Positions 10,116-20,656 of a stretch of 64,000 nt of DNA are shown here, in pieces. The translations under genes were made by a program, and so were the position numbers. Within the stretch, counting starts at the first letter, position 1. Every line of letters begins with the position of its first letter. The notes under the pieces were generated by a model, which made no database searches, was not told the origin of the DNA, and was given only the letters and a program-made list of their open reading frames with translations. This DNA comes from SLRI01 sp942491185 (GTDB lineage Bacteria > Pseudomonadota > Alphaproteobacteria > Geminicoccales > Geminicoccaceae): the NCBI GenBank assembly GCA_942491185.1, contig CALOAB010000028.1:147169-211168 (forward strand), given 5' to 3'.

Positions 10116-11528
10116 TTATTTTGTCAGGACAAGTCCCGGAGGTGACCATGTGCCGTCGAGGGCTGCATCTTTGGGCCAGTAGAGACGCATGACCATGTAG
10201 ATCGGGCCGTCCGGAGCGGGCAGCCAGTTGGCTTTGGCGACCGGATCGATGGGTTCGTCCTTCTGGACATAGAGGGTGAGCGAGCCGTCATCATTGGTTT
10301 TGAGATCGGGCAGCATCGGTGAGTTGATCAGGTAGCGGTTGATTGGGTTTTCGATCAGAAGCTGGGTCTTGCCGTCGTACATCGTGACCGACCAGAAGGC
10401 GTTGACCGGGGGCAGGCCGTCTTTGGGGAAAGTCATGGTGTAGCTGTTGGCGGCGCTGTCCAGCATGTCGTCGTTGGCGTCTTTGCGGGTGATGGCGTAG
10501 GCGGCTTCCTTCGGGTCGTTGGCGAGAATGCCGGCGACCGCGACGGCGGCGCGCTGCGCCCAATCGCCGTTGTACACCGCGCGGTCACCGATGCCGGAGG
10601 TCACGAAGGTCCAGCCTTCGACGGATTTTCCGATGGTTGCCAGCTTGGCTCTGATCGCTTCTTCTGCCGGCGCCTTGACTGCGGCCATGGCGGCCTTGTC
10701 CGCGTCGGTCAGATTGACGGCGGGGAAGGGTTTGCCGGATTCTATCCCGATGCTGGCGAATTTTTCGCGCAAGGGGATTTCGACCTCAGCCGGGCCAATG
10801 GGTGGGGCGAACTGGAGCAGGAAGGCGAGGTTGGGGAAGACGTTGGTTTTTTCGGTGGTGTTGTCCACGGCGGGCCAGTCGATGGCGGGCGCGGCGGCCG
10901 GGGCCTCGGTGCCGAGGAAGGCGGAGAGCGGCTTGGCCTCATACTTGGCCTGGATCGCCTTCACGTTGTCGATGTCGCCTGGGTTGAACAGCTGGGTTCG
11001 GAATGTCGCGAGGGCAAATTCTGTTTCTGAAGTGAAGACTTTCGCTACGCCTGAAGGCGTCTCGCCGGTCCAGTCGGGACCCGCGACGCCATAGCAGCCC
11101 GCGCCGTTCCCGGTTGCGCGGCTGCCGATGTAGCCGAAGTTGAACGTGTAGAGCGAGGTGAGCATGACCGAGTAGTAACGATCCTTCTCGATCTCTGGCA
11201 CGCAGATGACCACCGGTTCGGCCCGCAGGTCCATCCAGAGCCAAGAATAGGGGGTGTCGCTGTTTGGCGTGACGATGGCCGTGTCGGCCGGGGTGTAGAC
11301 CGTCGGGATGTTGTCGATGGTGTTGAACGGGGCCTTGAACTGGCTGCCGCCCTCGTCGATCGCGTACTGGTACATGATCTTGTAGATCATCGACATGGGT
11401 AGGCCGTAGAGGAGCGCTTCTTCGGCAATCGGTTTGATCGCATCGGTCGGGGCAGCATTCTGGGCGTTCACGGGCATTGCAAGCGCGAGGCCGGAAACCA
11501 GCGTCGCTGCCAGGTAGTGCAATTTCAT
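10116..11528 (-). CDS. DUF1254/DUF1214 secreted protein (copy 1)
   Basis: A 470-residue exported protein with a Sec signal peptide (residues 1-22, 'LALAMPVNAQ'). The N-terminal DUF1254 region carries 'NTIDNIPTVYTPAD' and 'TPNSDTPYSWLWMDLRAEP'; the C-terminal DUF1214 region carries 'YTMTFPKDGLPPVNAFWSVTMYDG' and 'IDPVAKANWLPAPDGPIYMVMRLYWP'. The family is widespread but its biochemical role is unestablished; by similarity it is a periplasmic or extracellular beta-rich protein. It is the last and most divergent of three tandem paralogs (56 bp after copy 2). I assign no function. Confidence 0.88.
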   Translation of the reverse strand: MKLHYLAATLVSGLALAMPVNAQNAAPTDAIKPIAEEALLYGLPMSMIYKIMYQYAIDEGGSQFKAPFNTIDNIPTVYTPADTAIVTPNSDTPYSWLWMDLRAEPVVICVPEIEKDRYYSVMLTSLYTFNFGYIGSRATGNGAGCYGVAGPDWTGETPSGVAKVFTSETEFALATFRTQLFNPGDIDNVKAIQAKYEAKPLSAFLGTEAPAAAPAIDWPAVDNTTEKTNVFPNLAFLLQFAPPIGPAEVEIPLREKFASIGIESGKPFPAVNLTDADKAAMAAVKAPAEEAIRAKLATIGKSVEGWTFVTSGIGDRAVYNGDWAQRAAVAVAGILANDPKEAAYAITRKDANDDMLDSAANSYTMTFPKDGLPPVNAFWSVTMYDGKTQLLIENPINRYLINSPMLPDLKTNDDGSLTLYVQKDEPIDPVAKANWLPAPDGPIYMVMRLYWPKDAALDGTWSPPGLVLTK

Positions 11529-11584
11529 GAAAATGGTCCTCTGGATTGATGCCCGCGGAATAGCCCCGCGGGCAGGGGTAGCTC

Positions 11585-13084
11585 TTATTCAGCCAGTTCA
11601 ATCTCTCCCGGCCGCCAGGTCTTGTTGATCCAAGGCTCCAGTGGGCCGTACATGCGCAGGATCGTGAACCAGCTCTTGCCCGGAAGGGTCTGGACCCAGT
11701 TGCCTTCCTTACCCTCGGGCGCTTCGGGGCCGAAGTAGACGTCGTAGGAGCCGTCGGCGTTCTTTGACATCCCTTCGCTCTGGCTGCCCACGGTCGGGAA
11801 CTTCTGTCCGGTCTGCAGCAACGAACGTGTCTGGGTGTCGTAAATCGTGACGGCCCAGAAATTGTTGACTGGCACGTCTTTGGGAAGAGTCAGCTTGTAG
11901 GTTTTTGATCCGTCAAATGCCTTCTTATCGGCATCCAGATAGGCCATGGCGTAGTCAGATCCTTCTCCGGCCCGAGTGGTTGCCATCGCCGGGGTCACGC
12001 CGGTGTAGTTGAAATAGAACAGGACCCGTGCGTCCAGGTTCATCGTGCCATCCGACTCGAACGACGTGTTCTTGTTGGCGTAGGCGGTTATCCAGGCGCT
12101 GTCCGTGTCGGGGTAGATGTAGACGCCGCCAATGCGGGGCTGATAGGTGATTGCCCGGGCCGTCGCGTTGCCGATGGTTGCGGCTTCGCCCAGGAGCTTC
12201 TTCATCCGGTCATCGGGATTGAAGGGTTCACCCTTGACGATGCCGATCGATGCCAGAAGCCCGCGCGCTTCCGGACCGATGGCATCGATGGGTTCTTCCT
12301 GAACCACCTCATTGAGACCCTCGAAGAAGCTGAAGTCATTCGGCGAAATGGTGTTGTAGCTCACGCCCGAGAGGTCGATGAACTCCGTTTCGGGCGGATT
12401 TGCCGCCTGCGCCAGTGGGTAGACCTTCAGGTGCGTCTTGATGTTCTCGACCGCGGGCGCGAGGCCTTTCGCGATGGAGGCGCGCAGAAACACCAGGTTG
12501 CTGTACGTATCCGATTTTATCACGAAGTACCCGTCCGGCACCTCACCCGCATGATCCGGCGGCAGGAACAGGTATTTGCCGCCCTTGCCCTTGTCCGGCC
12601 CGATCAAGCCAAGGTTTTCGACGAACCTGAACCAGGCGTCATCGACAAACCCCAACATGCCGGGGGGAAGTTCGATGACCAGCGGACCTTCCTTTTTCAG
12701 GTCGATATAGCCCAGCGAATACAGCGTGGACGTGTTCCCGGTCAGATACAGGGATTCCGGCTGGAGCATTTGCGCGGTGATGGTGAACTTGTTCGAGGCG
12801 TCCGCACCGATGCCCGCATTGCCGGTTCGCATGGCGTAAATCGACGCGGCACCCTGATTGTCGAGAAACACCTGGACGCCGCGCATGCGGTCGAGGTTGT
12901 CGTAGACGGTCGATACCGTCTCGTCGGTCGGCACGCCGTCGAAGAACTCCAGCGTGCCGATGGACGTCTCGACGGTGTCAGGGATCGAGAGCGAGTCGAG
13001 GGTCTCCTGCGACACCTCGGCCTGCGCCGCGGCAGAGAGGAGAAGGGCGAAGGCCAAACCGCCAGCCAGCGATCGGTTACGCAT
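11585..13084 (-). CDS. DUF1254/DUF1214 secreted protein (copy 2)
   Basis: A 499-residue protein with an N-terminal signal peptide ending near 'SAAAQA'. It has the two-part family structure: 'SIYAMRTGNAGIGADASN' and 'YLTGNTSTLYSLGYIDLKKEGP' in the first half, and 'YKLTLPKDVPVNNFWAVTIYDTQTRS' and 'NWVQTLPGKSWFTILRMYGPLEPW' in the second. It is closer to copy 3 than to copy 1, and its tail matches the relic at 9885-9985. It lies 60 bp after copy 3 on the same strand, so co-transcription is likely. Confidence 0.9.
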   Translation of the reverse strand: MRNRSLAGGLAFALLLSAAAQAEVSQETLDSLSIPDTVETSIGTLEFFDGVPTDETVSTVYDNLDRMRGVQVFLDNQGAASIYAMRTGNAGIGADASNKFTITAQMLQPESLYLTGNTSTLYSLGYIDLKKEGPLVIELPPGMLGFVDDAWFRFVENLGLIGPDKGKGGKYLFLPPDHAGEVPDGYFVIKSDTYSNLVFLRASIAKGLAPAVENIKTHLKVYPLAQAANPPETEFIDLSGVSYNTISPNDFSFFEGLNEVVQEEPIDAIGPEARGLLASIGIVKGEPFNPDDRMKKLLGEAATIGNATARAITYQPRIGGVYIYPDTDSAWITAYANKNTSFESDGTMNLDARVLFYFNYTGVTPAMATTRAGEGSDYAMAYLDADKKAFDGSKTYKLTLPKDVPVNNFWAVTIYDTQTRSLLQTGQKFPTVGSQSEGMSKNADGSYDVYFGPEAPEGKEGNWVQTLPGKSWFTILRMYGPLEPWINKTWRPGEIELAE

Positions 13085-13144
13085 GAAAAGCTCCTAGTAT
13101 GGTCTGAAGTGAATAACCGGCGCTAATGGCCTGCCACTTGGAGC

Positions 13145-14770
13145 CTACCCAGCCACCTCGATCTCGCTCGGCCGCCAAGACTTGTCGAAGAAGGACGGCA
13201 GCGGGCTGTAGAGGCGAAGGATCGTGAACCAGCCTTTCTCGGGGTCGGTCTGGATCCAGTTGCCGGGCGCCACGCCTGCGGGCTGCTCGGGCGCGAACCA
13301 GACTGTCGTCGAGCCGTCGTCCGCGACCTCGGCTGCCGGTGTCGGGTAGCTCTGGCTGCCGGCACGCGGGAATTTCTGCGGCGTCTGCAGCATCGAGCGG
13401 GTCTGGTTGTCGTAGACCGTGAACGACCAGAACGCCTTCGCCGGGATGTCCTTGGGCAACGTCACCTTGTAGGTCTTCGCCCCGTCGAAAGGAGTGTCCG
13501 CGGCGTCCAGGAATGCCATCAGATATTGCGAGCCGACCTCCGGGATGCGCATGACCATCCCCGGGCTGTCGAGCGTGTAGGCGTAGTAGAAGGCGGTGCG
13601 GGAATCGAGCGTGCGCGCCCCGGTCGGCGGGAACGGCTTGAACATGCCGTCCTCGAACAGCGGCGGCGGCGTCTCGAACAAGGCACCGCCCTGGAACAAC
13701 ATGTTCCCCCAGTTCGAGCCCTCGTAATAGGCCCATGACGGCTGCTTCTCGGCGAACTGCCATTGCAGCGCGCGGCCGAAGCCCTGCCCGACCATGGCGG
13801 CATCGGTGAGGATCTTCTTCATCCGATCGTCCGGCGCGAACGGCTTCCCGTGAACGATCCCGATCGCCGCGAGCTGCCCGGCCAGCTCCACATCGTAGCT
13901 CGTTGCCGGCTCGTTCTGGACGTTCTCGTTGATCATCTCGAAGAAGCCGTAGTCGCTGGGCGGAATGGTGTTGAAGGCCATGCCGCTGGCGTTGATGAAC
14001 TTGGTCTCGGGGATCTCCGGCTCGCCGGCCAATCGCACCTCGCCCTCCAATGCCTCGGCGATGGGCGTGCCGAAGCTTCCGGCCTTGTAGGGATAAAACT
14101 TCAGGTTCTGCTTGATGTTCTCAACCGCAGGCTTGGGATCGTCGCCGTTCGCGATGAACGCCCGAAGCGCGTAAAGCACTGTGTTGGTCTTCGCATGCGC
14201 GACGAAGTAGCCACCTTGCGGCAGCGGGCCATCGTAGTCGGGGCCGACGATCAGGTACTTGCCGCCGAGGCCCCGATCCGGGCCGGGCCGCCCGATGTCG
14301 GTCACCCACTGGAACCACATGTCGTTGATGGCACCGAGCCCACCAGTGGGCTGGTCGATCACGATGGGCCCGTCCGTCAGATCGAGATATCCGAGGTAAT
14401 AGACGGTGTCGGCGTTCGCGGTCAGAAACAGCGAGCTCGAATCCATCAGCTCCTCGAAGATGACGACGTCGCCGCTCCCAGCACCGACGCTCTGGAAGCC
14501 CTTGACCAGGCCCAACGCCGAAGCGCCGCGGAAGCTGTTATTGTAGACGTTGAGGGCGCGCGTGAAGTCGATCGTGTCGTAGATCGTCGATGCCGTGGCG
14601 TCGCTCGGGACGCCATTCTCGAAGTCCAGCGTGCCGATCCGCGTCTCGACCGAATCGGGCGCGCCGAGCGATTGCACCACCTCCGACGACACGTCGGCCA
14701 GTGCGGGAGCCCACGCGGGCACAAGTCCGAGCGCGAGCAGCAGTCCGGTAGCGGTCATGGTACGGCTCAT
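13145..14770 (-). CDS. DUF1254/DUF1214 secreted protein (copy 3)
   Basis: A 541-residue exported protein, signal peptide at residues 1-25 ('WAPALA'). First half: 'FLTANADTVYYLGYLDLTDGPIVI' region and 'GGLGAINDMWFQWVTDIGRPGPDRG'; second half: 'YKVTLPKDIPAKAFWSFTVYDNQTRSML' region and 'GNWIQTDPEKGWFTILRLYSPL'. It is the first gene of the three-copy cluster and is 40-70 residues longer than the others owing to insertions in the middle. It lies 64 bp downstream of the truncated outer-membrane gene, which often accompanies this family. Confidence 0.9.
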   Translation of the reverse strand: MSRTMTATGLLLALGLVPAWAPALADVSSEVVQSLGAPDSVETRIGTLDFENGVPSDATASTIYDTIDFTRALNVYNNSFRGASALGLVKGFQSVGAGSGDVVIFEELMDSSSLFLTANADTVYYLGYLDLTDGPIVIDQPTGGLGAINDMWFQWVTDIGRPGPDRGLGGKYLIVGPDYDGPLPQGGYFVAHAKTNTVLYALRAFIANGDDPKPAVENIKQNLKFYPYKAGSFGTPIAEALEGEVRLAGEPEIPETKFINASGMAFNTIPPSDYGFFEMINENVQNEPATSYDVELAGQLAAIGIVHGKPFAPDDRMKKILTDAAMVGQGFGRALQWQFAEKQPSWAYYEGSNWGNMLFQGGALFETPPPLFEDGMFKPFPPTGARTLDSRTAFYYAYTLDSPGMVMRIPEVGSQYLMAFLDAADTPFDGAKTYKVTLPKDIPAKAFWSFTVYDNQTRSMLQTPQKFPRAGSQSYPTPAAEVADDGSTTVWFAPEQPAGVAPGNWIQTDPEKGWFTILRLYSPLPSFFDKSWRPSEIEVAG

Positions 14771-14834
14771 CGATGGAAACTCCCGTTTGTGAATGGGGAC
14801 CCCTGGCGTGGTCTCAGCGCATCGCCATGGGCAA

Positions 14835-15272
14835 TCATTTCGGAAACAAGAACTGCACCTGGAGCCTGAGCGTCCAGTCTGCCGTCGCGCCGTCGTCCGG
14901 CTTGACCACGTAGTAGAAGGCTTGCGCCTGCAAATTGACCGGCAGCTTGCCGATATGAATGAGCCGGCCGCCGCCGCCGACGACGGACTCGGTGAACGTG
15001 TTGTCTTTGCCGTCTGCCTGCCAATCAGCGGTCATCACCGGCGAACTCGACAGATACCAGCCATGGTCGAAATAGTCGTTCAAAAACGGCTGGACGGTGG
15101 TCAGGCTGACATCCTCGCGATCGCTCTTGCCGGAGAACGACCAGAGCTGCGTGGCAACGGCACCGTAGACCCACTTGCCGGGCATCGCCAGGACCACCGC
15201 CGCCGGGCCGGCGCTCCATTTCTGCGTGCCGAGGTCCTTGCCATTGGTCGATACCCAAGTGGCATCGGGCTC
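14835..15272 (-). pseudogene. 5'-truncated outer-membrane beta-barrel/transporter-like protein
   Basis: About 145 codons of a C-terminal region remain. Typical segments are 'LAMPGKWVYGAVATQLWSF', 'VQPFLNDYFDHGWYLSSSP', and a final 'LRLQVQFLFPK' with the terminal aromatic pattern of outer-membrane barrels. Homologs, often annotated as transporter or neuromedin U-like proteins of about 280-320 residues, frequently neighbour DUF1254 genes. Upstream the frame meets TAA at 15273-15275 right after 'DATWVSTNGK', and no signal peptide or first half is present, so the 5' half has been lost. An internal ATG at 15197 could restart translation but would leave only 120 residues. Confidence 0.7.
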
Positions 15273-15511
15273 TTACACGCGCGATGGGGAAAGAACTTCA
15301 CTCTGCGCGCCAAAAAAAGACCGTGCTCGCGAGCTTCCGCAGCGCAAGGTCCGCCAGAAGCCGACCGTGCTTGCGCCCTTCGCCAACGAACCGGGGTCAG
15401 GGCCCTGGTCTCGCTCGGCCACCCGGTCCTGGAAAGGTAAGGCTCGACCAGACAGGCGGGTCGCACAGATGATGGACGGGTCCCGATGCCGTCGGCCGTA
15501 TCGAGCGCCGC

Positions 15512-16236
15512 TCAGCCGTCCTCGTCGCTGGTCGCAGGCTCGCTCATCGAGCTCTTGTCGAGCGAGTAGCCCTCGGCGCGGACGGTGCGCAGGAGGTCGC
15601 TGGTATTGCCGACATTGATGGCCCGGCGCAGCCGGCGGATGGTGGCATCGACGGTCCGTGAGCTCGATGTCGAGATCGGTGCCCCAGACACGGTCGAGGA
15701 GCTGGCCGCGGCTGAAGACGCGGCCCGGGTTCTCGAGGAAATGGCGCAGCAGGCGAAACTCGGTGGGCGAGAGATGGACCTCGCTCTCGCCGCGAAAGAC
15801 GCGGTGCGCGGCAAGATCCATCCGGAGATCGTGGAACTCCAGCACGTCCTCGGCGAAGGCCGGGACGCACCCGGCGCAGCACGGCGCGGATGCGGGCCAC
15901 CAGCTCGGCCGGCGAGAAGGGCTTGGTGATGAAGTCGTCGGCGCCGGTGTCCAGGCCACGCAGCCGGTCCGGCTCCTCGCCCCTGGCCGTCAGCATGATG
16001 ATCGGCACGTGTGCTGTCGCCTGGCGTCGTCGGAGCCGGCGGCAGAGCTCGAGCCCGGAGAGCTGCGGCAGCATCCAGTCGAGCAGGACGAGGTCGGGAA
16101 CCCGCTCGTCGAGCATGAGGATCGCCTCCTCGCCGTCATAAGCCGCGGCGACCTCGAACCCGGCGGCACCGAGGTTGTACGACAGGAGCTTTTGGATCGG
16201 TGGTTCGTCCTCGACCACCAAGATCAGCGGTTTCAC
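15512..16236 (-). pseudogene. phoB: Phosphate regulon response regulator PhoB, two frameshifts
   Basis: A GTG start at 16236 (GTGA overlap with phoU) opens a PhoB receiver domain ('LILVVEDEPPIQKLLSYNL', phospho-acceptor in 'LVLLDWMLPQLSG', Lys in 'FITKPFSP'). After 'AVLRR' near 15861-15864 an extra C in a C/G run shifts the frame; the next frame gives 'EFHDLRMDLAAHRVF' and 'LSPTEFRLLRHFL'. A second extra base near 15659 shifts again, after which 'RTVDATIRRLRRAI' and 'LLRTVRAEGYSLD' finish the winged helix, stop at 15512. Correcting both bases gives a normal PhoB of about 240 residues. Either the gene is freshly broken or the read contains two errors. Confidence 0.85.
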
Positions 16237-16950
16237 TGCTCGTCTTCCGGCTCGCTGGTGCGGCGCAGCCGATTGATCTGCACGCCATGCACCATGTAGT
16301 GGACCTTCTCGGCGATGTTGGTGGCGTGGTCGCCGATCCGCTCGATGTTCTTGGCGATGAACAGCAGATCGATGGCCGTCGAGGTGGTTCGCGGGTCCTC
16401 GAGGATGAAGGTGATGAGCTCGCGAAACAGGCTGTCATACTGGTCGTCGACCAGCGACGTCGCGATGCCAGACCTCCATGGCCTTGTCGGCGTCGCGGGC
16501 GATGTAGCAGTCGAGCACGTCCTTGAGCATCGCTTGTGCGGTCGCCGCCATGCGCGGGATGGCGACGATGGGCTTGAGCGGCGGTGCGGTGCTCAGCCGG
16601 CGCGAGCGCTTGGCGATGCTCTTGGCATAGTCGCTGACGCGCTCGAGGTCGTTCGACAGCTTGAGCGACATCGCAATCACCCGAAGATCGACCGCCATCG
16701 GCTGACGCGTGGCGAGCAGGCGGATCGCGTGCTGGTCGATCTCCTCCTCGAGCCGGTCGACGACCTGATCGGCCTCGATGACCTGCTCGGCCAGCTCGTC
16801 GTCACGCTCGATCAGTGCCCTCAGCGCCAGCGCGATCTGCTGCTCCGCGTGAGCGCCCATCTGCACGATCTGCCCGGTCAGCTCGGCCAGCTCCTCGTCG
16901 AAGGAGTGCACGGTGTGCTTGCGCTGCATGGCCTCGGTGGGGTTGTCCAT
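16233..16950 (-). pseudogene. phoU: Phosphate transport regulator PhoU, one frameshift
   Basis: ATG at 16950, 14 bp after pstB. The N-terminal two-thirds shows PhoU helices ('HTVHSFDEELAELTGQIVQMG', 'AIRLLATRQPMAVDLRVI', 'NDLERVSDYAKSIAKR'). Near 16450-16457 one extra base follows 'VWHRDVA'; in the next frame the protein continues 'VDDQYDSLFRELITFILEDP' and 'ERIGDHATNIAEKVHYMV', ending at the TGA that overlaps the phoB start. PhoU couples PstSCAB to PhoR to keep the regulon off in high phosphate. Loss would be expected to make PhoR signalling constitutive, unless the frameshift is a sequencing artefact. Confidence 0.88.
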
Positions 16951-16964
16951 GGTTCTCGCTTCCC

Positions 16965-17785
<821 letters not shown>

Positions 17786-17792
<7 letters not shown>

Positions 17793-19090
17793 TTGATCTG
17801 AAACCTCTGACGGAGAAAGACCGCGGTCGCGTTCATGATCACGAGGAACCCTAGTAGCACGACGATCGCTGCACTCGTGCGGGCGACGAAGCCGCGCTCG
17901 GGGCTGTCGAACCAGATGAAGATCTGCGTCGGCAGGGCGGTCGAGGGCGTGAGCATGCTGTCCGGGGCTGCTGTGATGAAGGCGTTCATGCCGATCAGCA
18001 GCAACGGCGCTGTCTCGCCCAGCGCTTGGGCCAGACCGATGATGGTGCCCGTGAGAATGCCCGGCATGGCGAGCGGCAGCACGTGGTGGGTCACCGTCTG
18101 CAGCCGCGATGCGCCGACGCCGAGCGCCGCCTCGCGGATCGAGGGCGGCACCTGCTTCAAGGCGGCGCGGGTGGCGATGATGATGGTCGGCAAGGTCATC
18201 AGCGACAGCACCATGCCGCCGACCAGCGGGGCCGAGCGCGGCAGGCCGAACACCTGGAGAAAGACGGCGAGGCCCAGGAGACCGAAGACGATCGACGGCA
18301 CGGCCGCCAGGTTGTTGATGTTGACCTCGATGAAGTCGGTGAACCGGTTCTTGGGCGCGAACTCCTCGAGATAGATCGCAGCCGCGATGCCGGTCGGAAA
18401 GCTGATCAAGAAGCAGACGACGAGCAGGTAGAACGAGCCCCAGAGCGCGCCCTTCAGGCCAGCGAGCTCGGGAAAGCGGCTGTCGGCCGCGGTGAACAGC
18501 GTCCAGTTGAAGGTCGAGCGCAGCCGGCCCTCGGCCACCAGCTCGTCATAGAGTGCTATCTGCTGGTCGTTGACGGTGCGCCGCGCTTCCGGCAGGTCGC
18601 GGTCGATCACACCCTTGCGCAGCTGGTCGATCGGGTCCGAGGCCGGCACCCAGACAGAGAAGGTCTGGCCGATCAACTCAGGCTCGGCGACCACCCGATC
18701 ACGAACGTAGAACTGCGCGCCGTTGCTGATCATCGCCTTGAGTCGACGCTGCTCGGCCGGGTTGTCGGCCTCGGGCGCCAGATCGAGCAACGCCTCGTCG
18801 ACGAAATTGCCGTAGCGGCCGCGAAACGGGTCCTCGGGATCGACCGCATCGGCTGGGATGGTGACGTCGAGGCGGATCGAGGTCTGCGTCCAGGCGGTCC
18901 ATGACGACGAGACGATGGAGCTCAGCAAGATCAGCAGGAGGCCCATGGCGATGACGACCGCACCGATGCCCATGGCCCAGAGCCGGGTGTCGGCCGCCCG
19001 ACGCTGCCGCAAGCGGGCCTGCGCTTGCTCGGTGTTGGCCCAGCCGGTCTTCGGCAGCGGTAGCCCGGCGACGTCATTGGCGTCAGTCAT
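17786..19090 (-). CDS. pstA: Phosphate ABC transporter permease PstA
   Basis: A 434-residue inner-membrane permease. The first membrane helix (about 40-65) is followed by a long periplasmic domain (about 70-205) of the DUF3333 type found in alphaproteobacterial PstA, then the six-helix permease core with the EAA-like loop 'ALGVGASRLQTVTHHVLPLAMPGI'. It overlaps pstC by eight bases and pairs with PstC to form the channel. Confidence 0.95.
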
Positions 19091-20471
19091 ATTGCTCTCG
19101 ATACTTCTTCACGATCCTGAGCGCCAAGACGTTGAGCAGCAGGGTCGAGGTGAAAAGGACGAGGCCGAGGCCGAAGGCGGCCAGGGTTTTCGGGCTGTCG
19201 AACTCGGTGTCGCCGGTGAGCAGGGCCACGATCTGCACGGTCGTGGTCGTCACCCCCTCGAGCGGGTTCAAGGTCAGGTTGGCGGTGAGCCCGGCTGCCA
19301 TGACGACGATCATCGTCTCGCCGATCGCCCGGCTCATGGCGAGCAGCACGCCGCCCATGATGCCGGGCAGGGCTGCCGGCAGCAGCACCTGGCGGATGGT
19401 CTCGGACTTGGTGGCACCCAGGGCGGCCGAGCCGTCACGCAGCGATTGCGGCACGGCGTTCAAGGCGTCGTCGGCGAAGGACGAGATGAACGGGATCAGC
19501 ATGATGCCCATCACCCCGCCGGCGACGATGGCGGCGGTGGGCGACATGTCGATGCCGAGCCAGGCCGCGATGTTGCGCAGGAACGGCGAGACCGTGATCA
19601 CCGCGAAGAAGCCGTAGACGATGGTCGGGATGCCGGCCAGCACCTCGAGAACCGGCTTGATCGTCGCCCGTGCGGCCGGCGACGCGTATTCGGCCGTGTA
19701 GATGGCGGCCATGAGACCGACCGGCACCGCCACGAACATGGCGCAGAGGCTGACGACGACCGTGCCCCAGAAGATCGGCACGGCACCAAAGGCGCCCGAG
19801 CCGCCGACCTGATCGGCGCGGATGGCGATCTGCGGGTCCCACTTGGTGCCGAACAGGAACTCGGTCACCGGCACCAGGGCGAAGAAGCGCAGGCTCTCGA
19901 AGATCAGCGAGACGAGAATACCGAGCGTCGTGAGGATCGCGACCAGCGAGCAGAACACCATGAGCCCGAAGATGATCGCCTCGACCCGGTGCCGCGCGCG
20001 AAAGCTGGGGGCGATCTGACCGCGCGCCCAGGTGAGCCCGGCAACGGCGAGCGCCATGACGAGCGCGAACACGGCGCCGCGAACGATCAGCCGGTAGGTG
20101 CCGAGCGTCTCGGCAGCGGCCAGGACCTCGGGCGGTGGCGTGCCGAAGGTCGTGCCTTGGGCCGCGTTCTTGATGCTGGACAGCAGCAGGTTGCGCTCGG
20201 GCGCGGTGATGTCGGTGGTCATCTCCGCCGGCAGGCTGCCCAAGAGCAGCGAGTCGATGATCGAGCCCTGGAAGAGAACGCCTGCCAGAAACAACACGAA
20301 GGCCGGCAGGCCCGCGAGCAACGCCACATAGTAGCCGTAATATTGGGGCAGGGTGGCGAGCCCACCGCCGGCGACGGCGCCGTCACGCAGCGCGAAGGCG
20401 CGTTGCCGGCCGAGCCAGTAGCCGATCGCGGCCAGCACGAGCAGCAAGGGGATGATCAGCGACTGAGACAT
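19083..20471 (-). CDS. pstC: Phosphate ABC transporter permease PstC
   Basis: A 462-residue permease with a longer N-terminal region than the Escherichia coli protein: helices at about 4-20, 40-70 and 125-150 flank a periplasmic loop. The BPD_transp core carries 'TEFLFGTKWDPQ' and the cytoplasmic loop 'ALGATKSETIRQVLLPAALPGI'. The extended form goes with the DUF3333 PstA downstream. First permease of the operon, 185 bp after pstS. Confidence 0.95.
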   Translation of the reverse strand: MSQSLIIPLLLVLAAIGYWLGRQRAFALRDGAVAGGGLATLPQYYGYYVALLAGLPAFVLFLAGVLFQGSIIDSLLLGSLPAEMTTDITAPERNLLLSSIKNAAQGTTFGTPPPEVLAAAETLGTYRLIVRGAVFALVMALAVAGLTWARGQIAPSFRARHRVEAIIFGLMVFCSLVAILTTLGILVSLIFESLRFFALVPVTEFLFGTKWDPQIAIRADQVGGSGAFGAVPIFWGTVVVSLCAMFVAVPVGLMAAIYTAEYASPAARATIKPVLEVLAGIPTIVYGFFAVITVSPFLRNIAAWLGIDMSPTAAIVAGGVMGIMLIPFISSFADDALNAVPQSLRDGSAALGATKSETIRQVLLPAALPGIMGGVLLAMSRAIGETMIVVMAAGLTANLTLNPLEGVTTTTVQIVALLTGDTEFDSPKTLAAFGLGLVLFTSTLLLNVLALRIVKKYREQYD

Positions 20472-20556
20472 GCACTGGCGCTTTTTTGCTTGGCTGAAAG
20501 GATCAGCTGGGCTGGGCGGTGCGCCGCAACCGGGCGCGCATGTGGTGCCGATAGGG

Positions 20557-20575
20557 GGCGCCCAACACGGGCGCC
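20557..20575 (-). terminator. Hairpin between pstS and pstC
   Basis: A perfect 7-bp stem (ggcgccc / gggcgcc) around a 5-base loop lies in the 185-bp pstS-pstC gap, next to a second stem (ggtgtgg / ccacacc, about 20585-20612). Such stems after pstS commonly raise the binding-protein level over the permeases by partial termination or mRNA protection. Confidence 0.5.
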
Positions 20576-20656
20576 GATCGAGAGGTGTGGCGACCGGTTG
20601 CCCGGATCACCACACCCACGAGGTCCGATCGTCGTCGGACAGTCGAGCCGCAAGGC

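Noticed and set aside
15276..15511. A gene between the outer-membrane relic and phoB
   Set aside because: Open frames are short, on either strand, without start signals or family similarity; probably a rearrangement remnant.
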